From Christiangramia lutea (GTDB lineage: Bacteria > Bacteroidota > Bacteroidia > Flavobacteriales > Flavobacteriaceae): a stretch of DNA of 64,000 nucleotides. The stretch spans positions 1 to 64,000 of the forward strand of contig NZ_JAKVTV010000005.1 of NCBI RefSeq assembly GCF_022489035.1. The letters are read 5' to 3'. Shown piece after piece: positions 18,975 to 27,293 of this stretch. The notes beneath the pieces are model-generated. The model worked only from the letters and a program-made list of their open reading frames with translations, searched no databases and was not told the DNA's origin. Each line of letters begins with the position of its first letter. Within the stretch, counting starts at the first letter, position 1. Both the position numbers and the translations under genes were made by a program.

Positions 18975-19696
18975 ATATCCTTCTGAATGATAAAAATTGC
19001 TGGTCTTTTATGAAGATCGGCTTTTATTTTTTTCCATTCCGATGCTGTTGCTGTTTTTATGAACTCGCTTTTTAAGGTAAGGTCGCAGGCTACACATATA
19101 CGTGTCGCCGGATGAAGATTTTGAATTAGATCTTCCAGGAATTTCATGTTCCTATAAGGCGTTTCAATAAAAATTTGAGCCTGATTTTTTTCTGAAGAGA
19201 TGCGTTCTAATTGTTTGATCTCATGTTTTCTTTCTTTCTTATCAATTGAAAGATAGCCGTGAAAAGTAAAGCTTTGCCCGTTCATTCCACTGGCCATCAT
19301 GGCAAGTAAAATAGAGGAGGGACCTACAAGTGGAATTACCTGAATGTTGAAACGGTGAGCCAATTTTACGATTTCGGCACCGGGATCGGCTACTCCGGGA
19401 CAGCCGGCTTCACTCAATAATCCCATATTTTTACCTTCTTTGGCCGCATTTAGAAATTCGGGGATTTCCGAAGCTTCGGTAAATTTGTTGAGACCGTGTA
19501 ATTTTAAGGTTTGCTGGGATTTTTCCGGAAGTATCTGTTTGATGAACCTTCGAGCAGATTTTTCATTTTCTACTATAAAATCGTCAATACCGTCGATTAT
19601 AGTTTTATTGAAAGACGGAAATACCTGGTTTTCATTAGATTCTCCCAGGTGTACCGGGATAAGATATAGTTTTCCTGTTTCCCGATTTGAATTCAT
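18971..19696 (-). CDS. RsmI-like SAM-dependent methyltransferase (tetrapyrrole methylase fold)
   Basis: The 241-residue protein has the fold of tetrapyrrole methylases and 16S rRNA 2'-O-methyltransferase RsmI: LYLIPVHLGE at the start, GLLSEAGCPGVADPGAEIV (the family loop), IQVIPLVGPSSILLAMMASGMNGQSF and FIETPYRNMKFLEDL. RsmI methylates C1402 of 16S rRNA. This protein is shorter than RsmI (about 280) and diverges at the N-terminus, as does a second paralogue group in Bacteroidota, so the exact substrate is uncertain. It overlaps the phosphatase gene by 4 bases and belongs to the dnaA transcript. Confidence 0.85.
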   Translation of the reverse strand: MNSNRETGKLYLIPVHLGESNENQVFPSFNKTIIDGIDDFIVENEKSARRFIKQILPEKSQQTLKLHGLNKFTEASEIPEFLNAAKEGKNMGLLSEAGCPGVADPGAEIVKLAHRFNIQVIPLVGPSSILLAMMASGMNGQSFTFHGYLSIDKKERKHEIKQLERISSEKNQAQIFIETPYRNMKFLEDLIQNLHPATRICVACDLTLKSEFIKTATASEWKKIKADLHKRPAIFIIQKDI

Positions 19697-20160
19697 AGGG
19701 TCCCGTTATTCAGCTTTTGGGCAATTTGCTCGCAGGCTTCATTCAGCATATGATAAACATTTTCGAAACCTTGTTCACCACCATGATATGGATCTGGCAC
19801 ATCAACATTTTCTGAAGGGAAGATCTCATTCAGGATCAAATGTACTTTTTGGCGATCCTCATCGGTTTCCGCCATAGACATTACATCCCTAAAATTTGAG
19901 TTATCCATCACGAAAATATGATCGAAATCTTTAAAATCGTCCTCTGAAAATTGCCTTCCCCGCTGGTTGGTAATATCTAAATTATTTTTCCTGGCAATGG
20001 CGATGGAGCGACCGTCTGGTTCAGAACCAATGTGCCAGCTACCAGTACCCGCAGAATCTACGAATACTTTAGTTTGATCTACTTTAGATTTTAGAATACC
20101 TTCGGCCAGGGGTGATCTGCAAATATTGCCGAGGCACACCATTAATACCCTGGTTTTCAT
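19693..20160 (-). CDS. Low-molecular-weight protein-tyrosine phosphatase
   Basis: The 155-residue protein carries the catalytic P-loop CLGNICRS with nucleophile Cys9 and Arg15, and the general-acid Asp in VPDPYHGG. It matches bacterial LMW-PTPs such as Wzb and YwlE in length and layout. It dephosphorylates phosphotyrosine, or phosphoarginine in YwlE-type enzymes; which applies here is unknown. It lies 10 bases after dnaA and overlaps the RsmI-like gene by 4 bases, an arrangement seen in other flavobacteria. No tyrosine kinase or capsule cluster is nearby, so a polysaccharide role is not indicated. Confidence 0.93.
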   Translation of the reverse strand: MKTRVLMVCLGNICRSPLAEGILKSKVDQTKVFVDSAGTGSWHIGSEPDGRSIAIARKNNLDITNQRGRQFSEDDFKDFDHIFVMDNSNFRDVMSMAETDEDRQKVHLILNEIFPSENVDVPDPYHGGEQGFENVYHMLNEACEQIAQKLNNGTL

Positions 20161-20170
20161 AAAATGTTAA

Positions 20171-21598
20171 TTATAAGGTGAGTTTTTTATTGAGGTCTTC
20201 AACGAATTTTTTGAACTGCTTATCTGTAGCTGCCAGGTTATCTACAGTTTTACAGGCATGCAAAACAGTAGCATGGTCGCGACTTCCAATTTGAGATCCT
20301 ATGCTTGCCAGGGATGCCTTGGTGAACTTTTTAGCAAAGAACATCGCTATTTGCCTGGCCTGTACAATGTGTCTCTTCCTGGTCTTAGACTGCAGAGTGT
20401 CTACATCCATCTGGAAATATTCGCTTACCACTTTCTGGATATAATCTATTGAAACTTCTCGTTTTGTATTCTTAACGTAGTTATCAACAATCTTCTTTGC
20501 CAGTTCCAGGGTGATATCTTTCTTATTGAAAGATGAATGGGCGATCAAGGAAATAATAGCCCCTTCAAGTTCCCTGATGTTCGTCTTGATATTATTTGCA
20601 AGGAATTCCACAATATCCTCTGGCATTTCAACGCCGTCGCGGTAAAGTTTGTTCTTGATGATTGAAACACGGGTTTCAAAGTCAGGATGCTGAAGTTCAG
20701 CTGAAAGTCCCCATTTGAATCGGGATAGTAAACGCTGTTCTATATCCTGCATATCTACAGGAGCCTTGTCACTGGTAAGGATTACCTGTTTTCCATTCTG
20801 ATGCAGGTGGTTAAAGATGTGGAAAAATACATCTTGTGTTCCCGCCTTTCCTGAAAGTAACTGGATATCATCTACTACAAGAACATCGATGATCTGGTAA
20901 AAGTGGATGAAATCATTTCGGTTATTTTTCTTTACAGATTCTATATACTGCTGGGTAAACTTTTCAGCGGAGATATAAAGCACTGTTTTTTCTGGATATT
21001 TATCTTTTATTTCAACCCCTATCGCATGAGCAAGGTGTGTTTTTCCTAATCCTACGCCTCCGAATATTAAAAGAGGGTTAAAAGAGGTTCCTCCGGGCTT
21101 GTTCGCTACAGCCAGCCCTGCCGATCTTGCGAGTCGGTTAGATTCCCCTTCCAGGAAATTTTCAAAATTATAGTTAGGATTTAGCTGAGACTCGATCTTT
21201 ACATTCCTTATTCCTGGAATTATAAACGGATTCTTAAGTTCCGGACTTTTATTCTTAATAGGAACATCTACTTCCTGAGAAGCCATCTGTGACCTTTGTG
21301 TACTTGGAATTTTCTCGGTAAACGGTAATTTATTACCATAAGTATTCTCCATTTTGATCACATAAACCAGTTTGGCATTTTCACCTAATTCACGCGTAAG
21401 TGAGACTTTTAGAAGCTTAACATAATGTTCTTCCAGCCACTCGTAGAAAAACTTAGATGGCACCTGTATGCTTAGGGCACAATCTGTTAGTTTCACTGCT
21501 TGGATAGGTTCAAACCATGTTTTGTATGCTTGAGGTGTAATGTTATCCTGAATAAATGACAGACAGTTATTCCAAACCGATTGCGCAGTTTTTGACAT
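20171..21598 (-). CDS. dnaA: Chromosomal replication initiator DnaA
   Basis: The 475-residue protein shows all four DnaA domains: N-terminal domain I (WNNCLSFIQDNITPQAYKTWFEPI), a variable linker (about 85-140), the AAA+ domain with Walker A GGVGLGKTH (180-188), Walker B VLVVDDIQLL and the sensor box RLLSRFKWGL, and the DNA-binding helix-turn-helix with GSRDHATVLHACKTV near residue 450. It opens the origin by ATP-dependent binding to DnaA boxes. There is no dnaN, gyrB or DnaA-box cluster beside it, so the origin is not obviously here. It starts the dnaA-phosphatase-RsmI-like operon. Confidence 0.98.
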   Translation of the reverse strand: MSKTAQSVWNNCLSFIQDNITPQAYKTWFEPIQAVKLTDCALSIQVPSKFFYEWLEEHYVKLLKVSLTRELGENAKLVYVIKMENTYGNKLPFTEKIPSTQRSQMASQEVDVPIKNKSPELKNPFIIPGIRNVKIESQLNPNYNFENFLEGESNRLARSAGLAVANKPGGTSFNPLLIFGGVGLGKTHLAHAIGVEIKDKYPEKTVLYISAEKFTQQYIESVKKNNRNDFIHFYQIIDVLVVDDIQLLSGKAGTQDVFFHIFNHLHQNGKQVILTSDKAPVDMQDIEQRLLSRFKWGLSAELQHPDFETRVSIIKNKLYRDGVEMPEDIVEFLANNIKTNIRELEGAIISLIAHSSFNKKDITLELAKKIVDNYVKNTKREVSIDYIQKVVSEYFQMDVDTLQSKTRKRHIVQARQIAMFFAKKFTKASLASIGSQIGSRDHATVLHACKTVDNLAATDKQFKKFVEDLNKKLTL

Positions 21599-21773
21599 TC
21601 TTTGTTAGACGTTAATTTAGGTTAGTAGTAAGTTATTTGTCAGAGACTGAATCAACTAATTTCTCCAACTCGAGCGGAACAAATATGTGAACAAAAAATG
21701 TAAAAAAAAACCATTTTAGGGTTGAATTTTAAGAAAATTTTATGCATACTTACTTCCGAGCCTGAATATAAAA

Positions 21774-21801
21774 AACCTTTCTCAGAAAGGCTATTTTTTT
21801 T
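21774..21801. terminator. Terminator-like hairpin between divergent genes
   Basis: CCTTTC and GAAAGG pair around TCA, followed on the plus strand by CTATTTTTTTT and on the minus strand by a U tract from the A run. It ends just before the thioesterase ATG, an odd place for a terminator between two outward-facing genes. It may be an attenuator or the end of an unannotated transcript. Confidence 0.5.
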
Positions 21802-21803
21802 AC

Positions 21804-22202
21804 ATGAAATCACACGAAACTTTTGTTAAAGTCCGATATGCTGAAACCGACCAGATGGGCGTGGTGCATCACGGAAATTATCCGCAATACCTTGAAATTG
21901 CCCGTATTAACTGGTTGGACTCCTTAGGGATCTCTTACAAAAGTATGGAAGAGGAAGGGATAATGTTGCCAGTATTCGAATTAAATTTAAAGTATCACAA
22001 ACCAATCACTTTCGATGAGAATTTGAAGATTGTAACGCGATTGCGGGAAACCCCAAATGTTAAAATTATCTTTGACTATCTGATCTTCAATGAGAGCGGT
22101 GAAAAGGTGACTTCGGCTACTTCAATTTTAGTTTTTATGGATGCAAAATCTCGTAAACCTATTAGGTGTCCTCAGTATATTTTTGATAAGCTTGAAGATT
22201 AA
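21804..22202 (+). CDS. YbgC/FadM-type acyl-CoA thioesterase
   Basis: The 132-residue hot-dog fold protein has the 4-hydroxybenzoyl-CoA thioesterase signature VRYAETDQMGVVHHGNYPQYLEIAR, in which the Asp of ETDQMG is the catalytic acid and the HHGNY segment follows. It hydrolyses acyl-CoA or acyl-ACP thioesters as a tetramer in the cytoplasm; the chain-length preference is unknown. The length is typical. It is a single gene whose last bases overlap the convergent yigZ-like gene by 4. A hairpin with a T tract sits immediately upstream of the ATG. Confidence 0.92.
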   Translation: MKSHETFVKVRYAETDQMGVVHHGNYPQYLEIARINWLDSLGISYKSMEEEGIMLPVFELNLKYHKPITFDENLKIVTRLRETPNVKIIFDYLIFNESGEKVTSATSILVFMDAKSRKPIRCPQYIFDKLED

Positions 22203-22807
22203 TCTTCGAGTTTGGAAATTTCTACTTTATAGGTATTGTCGAATTTAGAAAATATGCTTTCGGCTTCTTTTTTTCTTACCGCAATATATATTCTGCAGTC
22301 TATCTCAAGCTTTTGATCTATCACATTTAAATTGTTTTGTTTAATCACCTGCATGACCTTGTTCATCTCGGGGTAATCGAACTTTACAATAAAAACTTCG
22401 TCAATGGTTCTCTTTATAATGTCTGAAGCTTCAAGAGCCATTTGTGCAGCCGTTTTGTAAGCATTAATTAGCCCGCCAACCCCAAGTTTTACTCCTCCGA
22501 AATAGCGAACCACTACAATAAGTATATTGGTTACATCAAAAGATTGTATTTGCCCGTAAATTGGCATTCCGGCCGAGTTTGAAGGTTCTCCGTCATCATT
22601 AGCCCGGTATTGATGATCTTCCTTACCAATTTGCCAGGCATAGCACCAGTGCCTTGCTTTATGGTGTTTGGCTTTAAGATCTTCCAGGTGCTTATTTGCT
22701 TCAGCCTCAGATTTTATGGGAAAGGCATAACCAAAGAACTTTGAATTCCTGTCTTTAAAAAGGACCTCTGGAGATTCTTTGGTAATGCTTTGATAAGTAT
22801 CTTTCAT
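22199..22807 (-). CDS. YigZ/IMPACT family protein
   Basis: The 202-residue protein has the UPF0029/Impact N-terminal domain: KFFGYAFPIKSEAEA, HKARHWCYAWQIG, DDGEPSNSAGMPI and VVRYFGGVKLGVGGLINAYKTAA, followed by a ferredoxin-like C-terminal domain. Relatives are E. coli YigZ and eukaryotic IMPACT, which affects the Gcn2 stress kinase; the bacterial function is unsettled. It is the last gene of the ribD-HAD-EamA-yigZ operon, overlapping the EamA gene by 4 bases, so expression is coupled to riboflavin synthesis by position only. Confidence 0.92.
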   Translation of the reverse strand: MKDTYQSITKESPEVLFKDRNSKFFGYAFPIKSEAEANKHLEDLKAKHHKARHWCYAWQIGKEDHQYRANDDGEPSNSAGMPIYGQIQSFDVTNILIVVVRYFGGVKLGVGGLINAYKTAAQMALEASDIIKRTIDEVFIVKFDYPEMNKVMQVIKQNNLNVIDQKLEIDCRIYIAVRKKEAESIFSKFDNTYKVEISKLED

Positions 22808-23676
22808 ATCGCGCTATTTGCTACAAGAATTATACTAAGAATCGCCAGCCCTAGTCCTATCCAGTTTTTCCTGATAAGTTTTTCCCGGAATAATACGATC
22901 CCAACTAAGGTTGAAATGGTAACTATGGCCACATGATTCATGGTGAATATGGTTGAGCTGTCAAAACCTTCGCTTCGAAGCGCCATTACCAGGAAATATA
23001 TTGAATAATAATTGGGAATGCCCAGGGCTATTCCACCGAGTATATTTCTAAAAGTGATCTTCAGTTTTCCCATTATGCCTTGAACTATTAAGATGATAAC
23101 TCCAATGGTTCCTGCGGTGGCGAAAATCGTTGAAGAAAAAAGTCCTACATCGGTCTCTGAAACATAAGTTGTTTCCAGGTATTTCAAACTGGTGTCTATA
23201 ATTCCACTTCCCAGGAATACCAGAAGAGGGAAAACCAGGTTTTTGCTTTTAATACTAATGCCTTCCTTGCTTTTTATAGAAGTTAGGTAGACCGCAGCCA
23301 GGGCAAGGATGATCCCTATGATCTTTAGCAGCCCGGTGCTTTCATTATAAAGAAAGATTCCGCATAATACGGGAATAGCTACCGACATCTTTGTGGCTAC
23401 TGCAACTACAGATAAACCGCTTTTCTGGGTAGTGATCGCCGCGAGGTTAAAAACTGTAATAAAAAGCACTCCTAGCATCAAGGCTCCAGGGAACCAGTTT
23501 TCACCTGGTACGTGGCTAAAATCAGATCCTTCTATATATCCGAAAAACCCCACGGTGCAGGCTACAAAATAATTTACAATGATGGCCTGTAGGGTGTTAA
23601 CCCCAAATATTTTGTACAATCTGAAAACCACAAAAATTATGGTCGAGGATAGAACGCTTAATAGCAGGTAGATCAA
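22804..23676 (-). CDS. EamA/DMT family transporter
   Basis: The 290-residue inner-membrane protein has about ten hydrophobic helices in two repeated halves, the drug/metabolite transporter layout. The last helices carry the typical VGIVLFREKL and KNWIGLGLAILSIILV pattern of EamA repeats. The exported or imported metabolite cannot be inferred. It overlaps the HAD gene and the yigZ-like gene by 4 bases each in the ribD operon. Given that context, riboflavin or another vitamin-related substrate is imaginable, but nothing in the sequence shows it. Confidence 0.85.
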   Translation of the reverse strand: MIYLLLSVLSSTIIFVVFRLYKIFGVNTLQAIIVNYFVACTVGFFGYIEGSDFSHVPGENWFPGALMLGVLFITVFNLAAITTQKSGLSVVAVATKMSVAIPVLCGIFLYNESTGLLKIIGIILALAAVYLTSIKSKEGISIKSKNLVFPLLVFLGSGIIDTSLKYLETTYVSETDVGLFSSTIFATAGTIGVIILIVQGIMGKLKITFRNILGGIALGIPNYYSIYFLVMALRSEGFDSSTIFTMNHVAIVTISTLVGIVLFREKLIRKNWIGLGLAILSIILVANSAI

Positions 23677-24281
23677 AATAGCTCTTTTTTGGTAGTGAAC
23701 AGATCGATTACATCTTCGCGAGTTGGTTCTATATTCCAGGTGTGGAATCCCAGGCGTGAAGCTGTTTCTGTATTTTCGAAGGTGTCGTCTATAAAAAGAC
23801 TGTCTTTGGCTTCAATATTCTGTTGTTCCAGGACATATTCGAAAATATCTGTATTTGGCTTCCGCATCCCGATTTCGTGGGAAAGGTAAAAGGCGTCAAA
23901 GCATTTTTTGAATTCATCATAAAATGGAACATTTCTCTTTATATGTTCAATATGATTCTCATTCGTATTACTTAAAAGAATGAGTTTGTACTCCTTCTCT
24001 TCCGATAACTTTTGAAGGAATCTGAATCTATATTCCGGAAAATCGAGAAGCATGGAATTCCATGATTTTAGAAAATCACCTCTCTGTAGCTGTGGGAATT
24101 GAGTCCTGTAAAGATCTGAGATTTCATCTGAAGTTACGAAACCCTGTTCATATTCTCTATTTTTCGCCGAAATAGACTCCGGAAGGTCTTCTATATTCAT
24201 TTCTCTCAACTTTCGGAGTGTGCCTTCCTTATCTAAATTGATAAAAACATCACCAAAGTCAAATATTATGGTCTTGATCAT
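23673..24281 (-). CDS. HAD family phosphatase
   Basis: The 202-residue HAD hydrolase has motif I IIFDFGDVFINLD with the nucleophile Asp8, an alpha-helical cap (about 15-85), motif II LILLSNTNENH, the Lys in RKPNTDIFEYVL and motif IV SLFIDDTFENTETA. It resembles the YihX-like sugar-phosphatase subgroup. It removes phosphate from a small molecule. Its position directly after ribD, overlapping by 23 bases, makes it a candidate for the 5-amino-6-ribitylamino-uracil phosphate phosphatase, the often unassigned step of riboflavin synthesis; this is inference from context only. Confidence 0.88.
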   Translation of the reverse strand: MIKTIIFDFGDVFINLDKEGTLRKLREMNIEDLPESISAKNREYEQGFVTSDEISDLYRTQFPQLQRGDFLKSWNSMLLDFPEYRFRFLQKLSEEKEYKLILLSNTNENHIEHIKRNVPFYDEFKKCFDAFYLSHEIGMRKPNTDIFEYVLEQQNIEAKDSLFIDDTFENTETASRLGFHTWNIEPTREDVIDLFTTKKELF

Positions 24282-25317
24282 TCTTGTAAATTTTTAAACT
24301 GTCCCCGGAAATTTTTGTTTCGGAAAATAATTTTCCACTGATATCAGGGACTTTTACGCCAGATTTAAATTCAGATTTTCCTGTAAAAACCCGCGCCTCA
24401 TCCCATACACCAGAGTCAATGAACTGCTGCAAGGTCATTCTGCCGCCTTCGATGATCACAGATTGTAGTTCATGTTTATAAAGTATCCTGCATATCTGTT
24501 CCGAGATATTATTGGAAAATTCTATGCTTTCGTAGATTAGGTTGTTTTCTCCTGGTCTTTCTGGTATTTTTTCACAGAGGACTATTGTTTTTTGTTCTCC
24601 TCTCAAAATGGAGAAATCACCAGGTGTTTTTAGGTCCTTGTCAATTAGAATCCTAACCGGATCATTTCCCGTCCATTTTCTAACATTTAAAGAAGGATTA
24701 TCTTTTAATGCTGTATTTGTTCCAACCAGGATAGAAGATTCTTCACTTCTCCATTTATGTACCAGCTGGCCGGAGTATTTATTGGTGATCCAAACCGGTC
24801 GGTTGTCATCTTTAGATTCGGGTGCAATAAAACCGTCTTCAGTTTGTGCCCATTTCAGGATGATATAAGGTCTTTTCTTTTTATGGAAAGTAAAGAACCT
24901 TTTATTTAGTTCCAGGCATTCATTTTCCAAAACCCCAACATTTACCTGGCATCCGGCATCCATCAGTTTTTTGATTCCCCTTCCTGCAACTTTCGCGAAA
25001 GGATCCATAGTGCCAATCACAACCTTTTTAATTCCTTTTTCTATAATTAGATTACTACATGGAGGGGTTTTACCAAAATGGCTGCAAGGTTCCAGGCTTA
25101 CATAAATGGTTGCGTTTTTAAGCAACTCTTTATCCTTTACAGAATTAATAGCGTTTACTTCGGCATGAGCGTCACCTGCTTTCCTGTGCCAGCCCTCACC
25201 AATAATAAGGTCGTTATGAACAATAACACTTCCAACCATAGGGTTGGGATAAGTATTTCCAAGGCCGTTTTGAGCCAGTTCGATACAGCGTTTTATGTAT
25301 TTTTCCTGTATATTCAC
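24259..25317 (-). CDS. ribD: Bifunctional riboflavin biosynthesis deaminase/reductase RibD
   Basis: The 352-residue enzyme performs two successive steps of riboflavin synthesis: deamination of the pyrimidine, then NADPH reduction of the ribose side chain. The N-terminal deaminase has zinc ligands His51 in HAEVNAI with Glu53 as proton shuttle, Cys78 in EPCSH and Cys87 in TPPC. The C-terminal reductase (about 155-345) shows ILKWAQTEDGFIA and VIIEGGRMTLQQF. It is the first gene of a four-gene minus-strand operon and starts only 28 bases from the divergent GNAT gene. No FMN riboswitch is visible upstream in this small gap. Confidence 0.96.
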   Translation of the reverse strand: MNIQEKYIKRCIELAQNGLGNTYPNPMVGSVIVHNDLIIGEGWHRKAGDAHAEVNAINSVKDKELLKNATIYVSLEPCSHFGKTPPCSNLIIEKGIKKVVIGTMDPFAKVAGRGIKKLMDAGCQVNVGVLENECLELNKRFFTFHKKKRPYIILKWAQTEDGFIAPESKDDNRPVWITNKYSGQLVHKWRSEESSILVGTNTALKDNPSLNVRKWTGNDPVRILIDKDLKTPGDFSILRGEQKTIVLCEKIPERPGENNLIYESIEFSNNISEQICRILYKHELQSVIIEGGRMTLQQFIDSGVWDEARVFTGKSEFKSGVKVPDISGKLFSETKISGDSLKIYKNDQDHNI

Positions 25318-25345
25318 GTCACAAAAATAGAATTAATTAAGAAGA

Positions 25346-25831
25346 ATGAGTACCTGGACAATACGTGAAATTGAATCTAAAGACAATCAGGAGGTTAAAA
25401 AATTAATACAGGATGTACTTGTCGAAATGGATGCGCCAAAAGAAGGGACGGCATATGAAGATAAGTCATTGGATGATATGACGGAGACTTATAGTGAGAG
25501 AGGGAATGTATATTTTGTTGTTGAAGAAAACGATAAGATCATTGGGGGTGCCGGGATTGCTCCTTTGGTCGGGATGGAACTGGAAGTTTGTGAGTTACAA
25601 AAAATGTATTTTCTTCCTGAGGCCCGTGGTCGTGGAATAGGGATGGAAATGATCAATCAATGTCTCGAATTCGCGCGCAAGAACGGTTTTGAAAAATGTT
25701 ATATAGAAACGCTTCCCTCGATGGAAAATGCTCGCAGACTTTATGAAAAAAGTGGTTTTATCATCCTGCCTGGTCCCATGGGAAATACGGGTCATTATAA
25801 CTGCAGCGTTTTCTTACTTAAAGATATTTAA
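25346..25831 (+). CDS. GNAT family N-acetyltransferase
   Basis: The 161-residue protein is a clear GNAT: the start TWTIREIESKDNQEVKKLI, the strand VYFVVEENDKIIGGAGIAPL, the acetyl-CoA pyrophosphate loop PEARGRGIGMEMI (the RGxGxG pattern) and YIETLPSMENARRLYEKSGF. The substrate is unknown. It heads a dense plus-strand operon GNAT-prmC-LOG-VOC-ligA-vanX-like. Such small acetyltransferases next to prmC are frequent in Flavobacteriia, but a role in protein N-terminal acetylation is not shown. Confidence 0.88.
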   Translation: MSTWTIREIESKDNQEVKKLIQDVLVEMDAPKEGTAYEDKSLDDMTETYSERGNVYFVVEENDKIIGGAGIAPLVGMELEVCELQKMYFLPEARGRGIGMEMINQCLEFARKNGFEKCYIETLPSMENARRLYEKSGFIILPGPMGNTGHYNCSVFLLKDI

Positions 25832-25837
25832 GACAAA

Positions 25838-26686
25838 TTGCTTATTTCACAATTAAAAATCCAGTTTCTGGAAGACTTAGAAGATGAATTTCCGGTTACT
25901 GAAATCGAATCTTTTTTTTATATCTTAACGGAAGAATACTTAGGATTGCGAAGAATAGATGTAGCGATGAATCCTGAAATTGAAATTTCTGAATCTCAAT
26001 TAGCCAGATTTCAAAAAGCAATACTTCGGCTAAAAGATCATGAGCCGGTGCAATATATTACCGGGAAATCTGAATTCTACGGAAGGGAATTCCTAGTAAA
26101 TAAAAATGTGCTTATCCCCAGGCCCGAAACTGAAGAACTCGTGGATTGGATTATCTCCGACCATAAAAAGGCAAATCATAAATTGCGGATATTGGATATT
26201 GGAACCGGCAGTGGTTGTATTCCTGTAACGCTTGCCCTTGAATTATCAGGATCGAAGGTAACATCAATAGATATATCAGACGAAGCGATAATCCAGGCCT
26301 CTAGAAACGCTGAATTGAATAACTCCAAAGTCAATTTTCTGAAAAAGGATATTCTCGCTGAAAATTCTTTAGATAGTGAATTCGATATTATTGTTTCCAA
26401 TCCCCCTTATGTAAGAGACCTGGAGAAAAAGGAAATGCAAAGGAATGTACTGGATTTTGAACCGGAAGCGGCACTGTATGTTCGTGATGAAAACGCACTT
26501 ATCTTTTACGAAAAGATCTCAAGCCTTGCCGGAACTGCACTTAAAGATAAGGGAGTTCTTTATTTTGAGATCAATCAATTTCTTGCTGAGGAGACCAAAA
26601 ATCTGGTTGAAAACTTCGGTTTTGAAGCTGAACTGAAAAAGGATATTTTTGGGAATTACCGTATGTTGAAGGCGGTTAAGATTTAA
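25838..26686 (+). CDS. prmC: Peptide chain release factor N5-glutamine methyltransferase
   Basis: PrmC methylates the GGQ glutamine of release factors RF1 and RF2, which speeds peptide release. The 282-residue protein has an N-terminal helical domain, the SAM-binding ILDIGTGSGCIPVTLAL and the catalytic NPPY in IIVSNPPYVRDLE. The start is a TTG: an in-frame stop lies three codons upstream, the N-terminal helix needs this region, and the next ATG would remove about 45 residues. It follows the GNAT gene by 6 bases and precedes the LOG gene by 2. Confidence 0.95.
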   Translation: MLISQLKIQFLEDLEDEFPVTEIESFFYILTEEYLGLRRIDVAMNPEIEISESQLARFQKAILRLKDHEPVQYITGKSEFYGREFLVNKNVLIPRPETEELVDWIISDHKKANHKLRILDIGTGSGCIPVTLALELSGSKVTSIDISDEAIIQASRNAELNNSKVNFLKKDILAENSLDSEFDIIVSNPPYVRDLEKKEMQRNVLDFEPEAALYVRDENALIFYEKISSLAGTALKDKGVLYFEINQFLAEETKNLVENFGFEAELKKDIFGNYRMLKAVKI

Positions 26687-26688
26687 GT

Positions 26689-27291
26689 ATGAGTGAAAAT
26701 TTAAATGAGATACATAACCTGGCAGTTTTTTGTGCTAGTAGTTCGGGAAACGATAGTCAGATATTTAAGACCGCTTATGAAGTGGGGAAGTTGATGGCAG
26801 AGCAGGATATAAGGCTGGTCTATGGAGGTAGTAAACTGGGTTTAATGGGCCAGGTTGCTCAAGGAATAATGGACCATCAAGGAAAAGTGACCGGTGTAAT
26901 CCCAGATTTTCTGAAGACCAAGGAAGTGGTGCATGACAGTCTTGATAGGCTTATCACCACACAGGATATGCATGAACGAAAATTGACCATGAATGAGCTA
27001 AGTGATGCCTTTATCGCTCTTCCCGGAGGTTTTGGAACATTTGAGGAATTATTCGAGATCATTACCTGGGCGCAGCTAGGACTGCATCGTAAACCTATCG
27101 GACTTTTAAACATTGGTGGTTTCTATAATGATCTAATTAATATGCTTGAGAAAATGTGTGTAAAAGGACTTTTGAAAAAGGAAAACCTTGATATATTGCT
27201 GGTTTCAGATAATTTTGAAGATCTTTTAGGGAAAATGAGGAAATTTGAGCCGAAACCGGTTCCAAAGTGGATGAACAAAAATCAAGCCTGA
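26689..27291 (+). CDS. LOG-type Rossmann-fold protein (TIGR00730)
   Basis: The 200-residue protein carries the lysine-decarboxylase-like family motif PGGFGTFEE, matching PGGxGTxxE, and the nucleotide-binding LVYGGSKLGLMGQVAQG. Members with this motif are phosphoribohydrolases, like the plant LONELY GUY enzyme, that release free cytokinin-like bases or degrade AMP; they have no decarboxylase activity despite old names. The bacterial role is nucleotide salvage or clearance and is not firmly known. It is tightly packed in the prmC-ligA operon. Confidence 0.93.
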   Translation: MSENLNEIHNLAVFCASSSGNDSQIFKTAYEVGKLMAEQDIRLVYGGSKLGLMGQVAQGIMDHQGKVTGVIPDFLKTKEVVHDSLDRLITTQDMHERKLTMNELSDAFIALPGGFGTFEELFEIITWAQLGLHRKPIGLLNIGGFYNDLINMLEKMCVKGLLKKENLDILLVSDNFEDLLGKMRKFEPKPVPKWMNKNQA

Positions 27292-27293
27292 TC

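Noticed and set aside
19440-19877. Antisense plus-strand ORF of 145 codons across the methylase and phosphatase genes
   Set aside because: It lies wholly antisense to two clearly identified genes and encodes no recognisable motif; antisense open frames are common in this composition.
20171-21800. dnaA as a marker of oriC
   Set aside because: No DnaA-box cluster occurs around dnaA, and dnaN, recF and gyrB are absent. In Bacteroidota dnaA is often not adjacent to dnaN, so the gene alone does not locate the origin.
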